This document shows positions 13,743 through 15,860 of a stretch of 15,860 nt of DNA, in pieces (the stretch's first letter is position 1; each line of letters starts with the position of its first letter). The DNA lies in NCBI GenBank assembly GCA_031254445.1, contig JAIRUL010000025.1, forward strand, positions 1 through 15,860, given 5' to 3'. Below the pieces are notes generated by a model, which had not been told where the DNA came from, searched no databases, and was given only the letters and a program-made list of their open reading frames with translations. The position numbers were made by a program, and so were the translations under genes. This stretch comes from Chitinispirillales bacterium. Lineage in GTDB: Bacteria > Fibrobacterota > Chitinivibrionia > Chitinivibrionales > Chitinispirillaceae.

Positions 13743-14405
13743 ATGAGCGCCGAAAAATCAGAATCCGTCATCCTCTCCGTCGCGCCGTATCGGGAGACAA
13801 GCTGTATTATGCGCCTCTTCACCCGCGCGCACGGGCTTGTGCACGGGATGGCGAAGGGCGCGCGGCGGAGCGGAAAGCCGGCGGCAGCGCCGCTTGACCG
13901 CGGTTTTCTCTTAGAGGCCGTTGTCTACTATAGGCCGAACCGCGAACTGCACACGCTCGGCGGATTGCACGTGACCAATTTTTTCCCAAACATCAGGTCA
14001 AGCATAACGAAATCCGCAGTCCGCGACATCGCCCTCGAGCTGTACCTGAAATCGATAACGCTGTCTGAGCCGCACCCGGAGCTGTTTGAGCTGATTGTCG
14101 ATTTTTTGGCGGAGACGGACGGCGCAGCCAGCTCAAACGCCCTATTTCCGGCGCTGTGGCGCTTTATCAGCGACTACTGCCGGCTTGCTGGTTTCGGCAT
14201 AGACGCGCAGAGCTGCAAAGCGAGCGGCATTGATTCCGGCGTTGTCAAGATTGTCGACGAAACTATAAACGCTGGCCTAACCGGCGCTGTTGACAAAAGC
14301 GTGTCTTTCCGCGTGACCGAGCAGCTGCTGTCGTACTGCCGCCGCCATTTTGACATGCGCGGAGGGTTCAATTCGCTTGAGTTTTTGAGGCTGATGTGTA
14401 CATAA
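13743..14405 (+). CDS. recO: DNA repair protein RecO
   Basis: RecO works with RecR to load RecA at gaps during recombinational repair. The 220-residue protein starts with the RecO OB-fold pattern: SVILSVAPYRETSCIMRLFTRAHGLVHGMAKGARR, then FLLEAVVYYRPNRELHTLGG. A helical C-terminal part follows. It is shorter than the usual 240-250 residues and lacks the CxxC pairs of the zinc finger found in many RecO proteins; only an isolated C appears after AQS. The ATG at 13743 is 16 bases after the preceding stop, with a weak G-rich site (GGGGG) upstream. Assignment rests on the N-terminal pattern. Confidence 0.8.
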   Translation: MSAEKSESVILSVAPYRETSCIMRLFTRAHGLVHGMAKGARRSGKPAAAPLDRGFLLEAVVYYRPNRELHTLGGLHVTNFFPNIRSSITKSAVRDIALELYLKSITLSEPHPELFELIVDFLAETDGAASSNALFPALWRFISDYCRLAGFGIDAQSCKASGIDSGVVKIVDETINAGLTGAVDKSVSFRVTEQLLSYCRRHFDMRGGFNSLEFLRLMCT

Positions 14406-14420
14406 AAAATAATTTTCCAC

Positions 14421-14450
14421 TTGCATTTCCGGACAGCGGTTATATATATT
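14421..14450 (+). promoter_or_regulatory. Possible promoter of the malY-like gene
   Basis: TTGCAT (14421-14426) and TATATT (14445-14450) are 18 bases apart in the AT-rich gap after recO. The start would lie near 14457, giving a leader of about 80 bases. Confidence 0.4.
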
Positions 14451-14504
14451 AACTGTCGGCATGCTTTTGGGGTAAAGGTTCGGAAAACGCGATATTGTAT
14501 CCAC

Positions 14505-14524
14505 TTAATTAAGCCGTTTAACGG
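14505..14524. promoter_or_regulatory. Small palindromes before the malY-like gene
   Basis: TTAATTAA (14505-14512) is directly followed by CCGTT-T-AACGG (14514-14524). Both are self-complementary and lie about 15 bases before the ATG. They could be an operator, but short palindromes are common in AT-rich DNA. Confidence 0.25.
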
Positions 14525-14538
14525 TTGGATCGCTTTGC

Positions 14539-15699
14539 ATGAAATACAACTTCGACCGCGTGGTAGACAGATACGGCACATACAGCGTCAAGTACGACCC
14601 GCGCACGCGCGGCAAGCCTGTCGATGCGCTCCCTATGTGGGTTGCCGATATGGATTTCCCAACGCCGCCTTGCGTGCAGGACGCGCTTACGGAGCGCGCG
14701 AGGCACGGGATTTTCGGGTACTCGGAGCCTGACGCCGGGTACTTCTCCGCCGTGCAGGGGTGGTTTGAAAAACGCTTCGGGTGGCGCGTAGAGCAGAAGT
14801 GGCTGTCGATAACGCCGGGCGTGGTGAACGCCATATACATCGCCGTCCGCGCGTTCACGAAGCGCGGCGCCGGCGTGCTTATCCAGCAGCCGGTCTACTA
14901 TCCTTTTGAATCAGCCGTCAAGCACACGGGGCGGGAACTCTTAGTCAACGAACTAACGTATCGCGACGGCAAGTACGGGATAGACTTTGACGATTTTGAA
15001 GCGAAAGCAAGGTGCGCGAGCCTGTTCATCCTCTGCAACCCGCACAATCCGGTCGGGCGCGTTTGGACGCGCGACGAGCTGATGCGAATGGGCGAGATTT
15101 GCCTAAAGTACAGGGTTGTCGTTATTTCCGACGATATTCACCAAGACTTCGTTTACAATGGCCACCGCCACCTAGTGTTCTCGGAGCTCGATAAGCGCTT
15201 TGCGGGCATAACGGTCACCTGCACCGCGCCCTCCAAGACGTTTAACCTCGCTGGATTGCCCCACGCGAATATTTTTATCGCAAACGACTCGATGCGCCGC
15301 GAGTTCAGAAACGGGTACGCAAGCATCGGCTTGAGCCAACCTGGCGTTATGGGCATAGTCGCGTGCAAAGCGGCGTATGAGGGCGGCGCGCAGTGGCTTG
15401 ACGAACTTATAAGCTACCTATCCGGCAACATGTCGCTTATACGAGAGTTTTTGCCGGCCCATACCCCTAAGATTAAATTCGTCGAACCCGAGGGCACGTA
15501 CCTAGCGTGGCTTGACTTCTCCGCGCTTGGGCTGGCGCCGCGCGAACTAGACGACGCCGTTACCGATAAAGCCAAATTGTGGTTTAACAGCGGCCCGACA
15601 TTCGGCATGGGCGGCGCAGGCTTCCAGCGCATGAACGTCGGCTGCCCGCGCTCGCTGCTTCGGGTCGCGCTTGAACGGCTGAAAAGCATTGCGGCCTAA
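14539..15699 (+). CDS. MalY/PatB family C-S lyase (PLP aminotransferase fold)
   Basis: Enzymes of this class I fold family cleave cystathionine or cysteine C-S bonds (cystathionine beta-lyase activity), releasing homocysteine, pyruvate and ammonia. The 386 residues fit the family. Seen motifs are LPMWVADMDFPTPP (31-44), SITPGVVNAIY, CNPHNPVGRVW (166-176), ISDDIHQDF (196-204) and the PLP lysine K233 in APSKTFNLAGL. The C-terminus reads FGMGGAGFQRMNVGCPR. No clear ribosome site precedes the ATG. It lies 7 kb from the sulfhydrylase and is transcribed separately, so a shared sulfur role is possible but not shown. Aminotransferase activity is the main alternative. Confidence 0.88.
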   Translation: MKYNFDRVVDRYGTYSVKYDPRTRGKPVDALPMWVADMDFPTPPCVQDALTERARHGIFGYSEPDAGYFSAVQGWFEKRFGWRVEQKWLSITPGVVNAIYIAVRAFTKRGAGVLIQQPVYYPFESAVKHTGRELLVNELTYRDGKYGIDFDDFEAKARCASLFILCNPHNPVGRVWTRDELMRMGEICLKYRVVVISDDIHQDFVYNGHRHLVFSELDKRFAGITVTCTAPSKTFNLAGLPHANIFIANDSMRREFRNGYASIGLSQPGVMGIVACKAAYEGGAQWLDELISYLSGNMSLIREFLPAHTPKIKFVEPEGTYLAWLDFSALGLAPRELDDAVTDKAKLWFNSGPTFGMGGAGFQRMNVGCPRSLLRVALERLKSIAA

Positions 15700-15773
15700 A
15701 CACGGTTGCTGTTTTTTAAATTGCGGACAATGTTAATGGCGCTAAATATACCGCTAAGATTGCGCATTCGAAA

Positions 15774-15860
15774 ATGAAAGATTTGATCGATAAATTAGAA
15801 TCGTTGCAAACCCTATCGCGGGATGAATTTAAAGAGTTGTTGTTATGCGATGACGACTAC
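15774..15860 (+). CDS. Start of a HydE-like radical SAM protein, cut by the window end
   Basis: Only 29 codons are visible, reading MKDLIDKLESLQTLSRDEFK and then ELLLCDDDY. This resembles the N-terminal helix of HydE, the radical SAM enzyme that helps build the [FeFe]-hydrogenase H-cluster. Related BioB/PylB-type proteins start similarly. The diagnostic CxxxCxxC motif lies beyond the window. The preceding 74-base gap shows no good ribosome site. The call is tentative. Confidence 0.5.
   Translation, partial: MKDLIDKLESLQTLSRDEFKELLLCDDDY

Noticed and set aside
1..15860. CRISPR arrays, tRNA or rRNA genes
   Set aside because: No regularly spaced repeat-spacer pattern, and no tRNA- or rRNA-like sequence was recognised when reading the gaps between genes.

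Overview
The window comes from a GC-rich, most likely strictly anaerobic bacterium. The anaerobic signs are a nitrogenase-type metalloprotein and, at the right edge, what looks like the start of an [FeFe]-hydrogenase maturase (HydE). Housekeeping genes dprA, a DivIC/FtsB-like gene and recO show it is chromosomal. I cannot name the lineage from sequence alone.

Layout, left to right. (1) Positions 6-1551 hold an almost complete IS1380-type insertion sequence with an intact transposase on the minus strand. (2) Positions 1582-8192 are a plus-strand set. It has a good promoter with a palindromic operator, a nitrogenase component-1-like subunit, a NifX/NafY-type cofactor carrier and an O-acetylhomoserine sulfhydrylase. 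After a strong terminator comes a complete SsuABC/NitT-type importer (binding protein, permease, ATPase). (3) Positions 8417-12166 carry two tandem minus-strand paralogues with the same fused layout: HMA metal-binding domain, DsbD_2/TauE-like membrane core, cupredoxin domain. They are probably copper-handling membrane proteins. (4) Positions 12330-15860 hold dprA, a divIC/ftsB-like gene, recO, a MalY/PatB-type C-S lyase/aminotransferase and the first 29 codons of a hydE-like gene.

The most interesting part is region 2. A nitrogenase-like protein next to an O-acetylhomoserine sulfhydrylase and a sulfonate-type importer matches the logic of the methylthio-alkane reductase systems, in which a nitrogenase homologue releases a volatile thiol that the sulfhydrylase turns into methionine. 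The protein here keeps the three P-cluster-type cysteines but lacks residues matching the NifD FeMo-cofactor ligands. No NifH-like reductase or second subunit is present in the window. I therefore propose a partial organosulfur-scavenging, nitrogenase-like locus whose partner genes lie elsewhere, possibly beyond the insertion sequence.

The nitrogenase-like promoter and the promoter of the longer copper protein share the same 11-base sequence just downstream of, or overlapping, their -10 boxes. This suggests one regulator controls both. Dispersed copies of an AAAGTCAAA-type repeat, two of them beside GC hairpins, punctuate the intergenic gaps of region 2.
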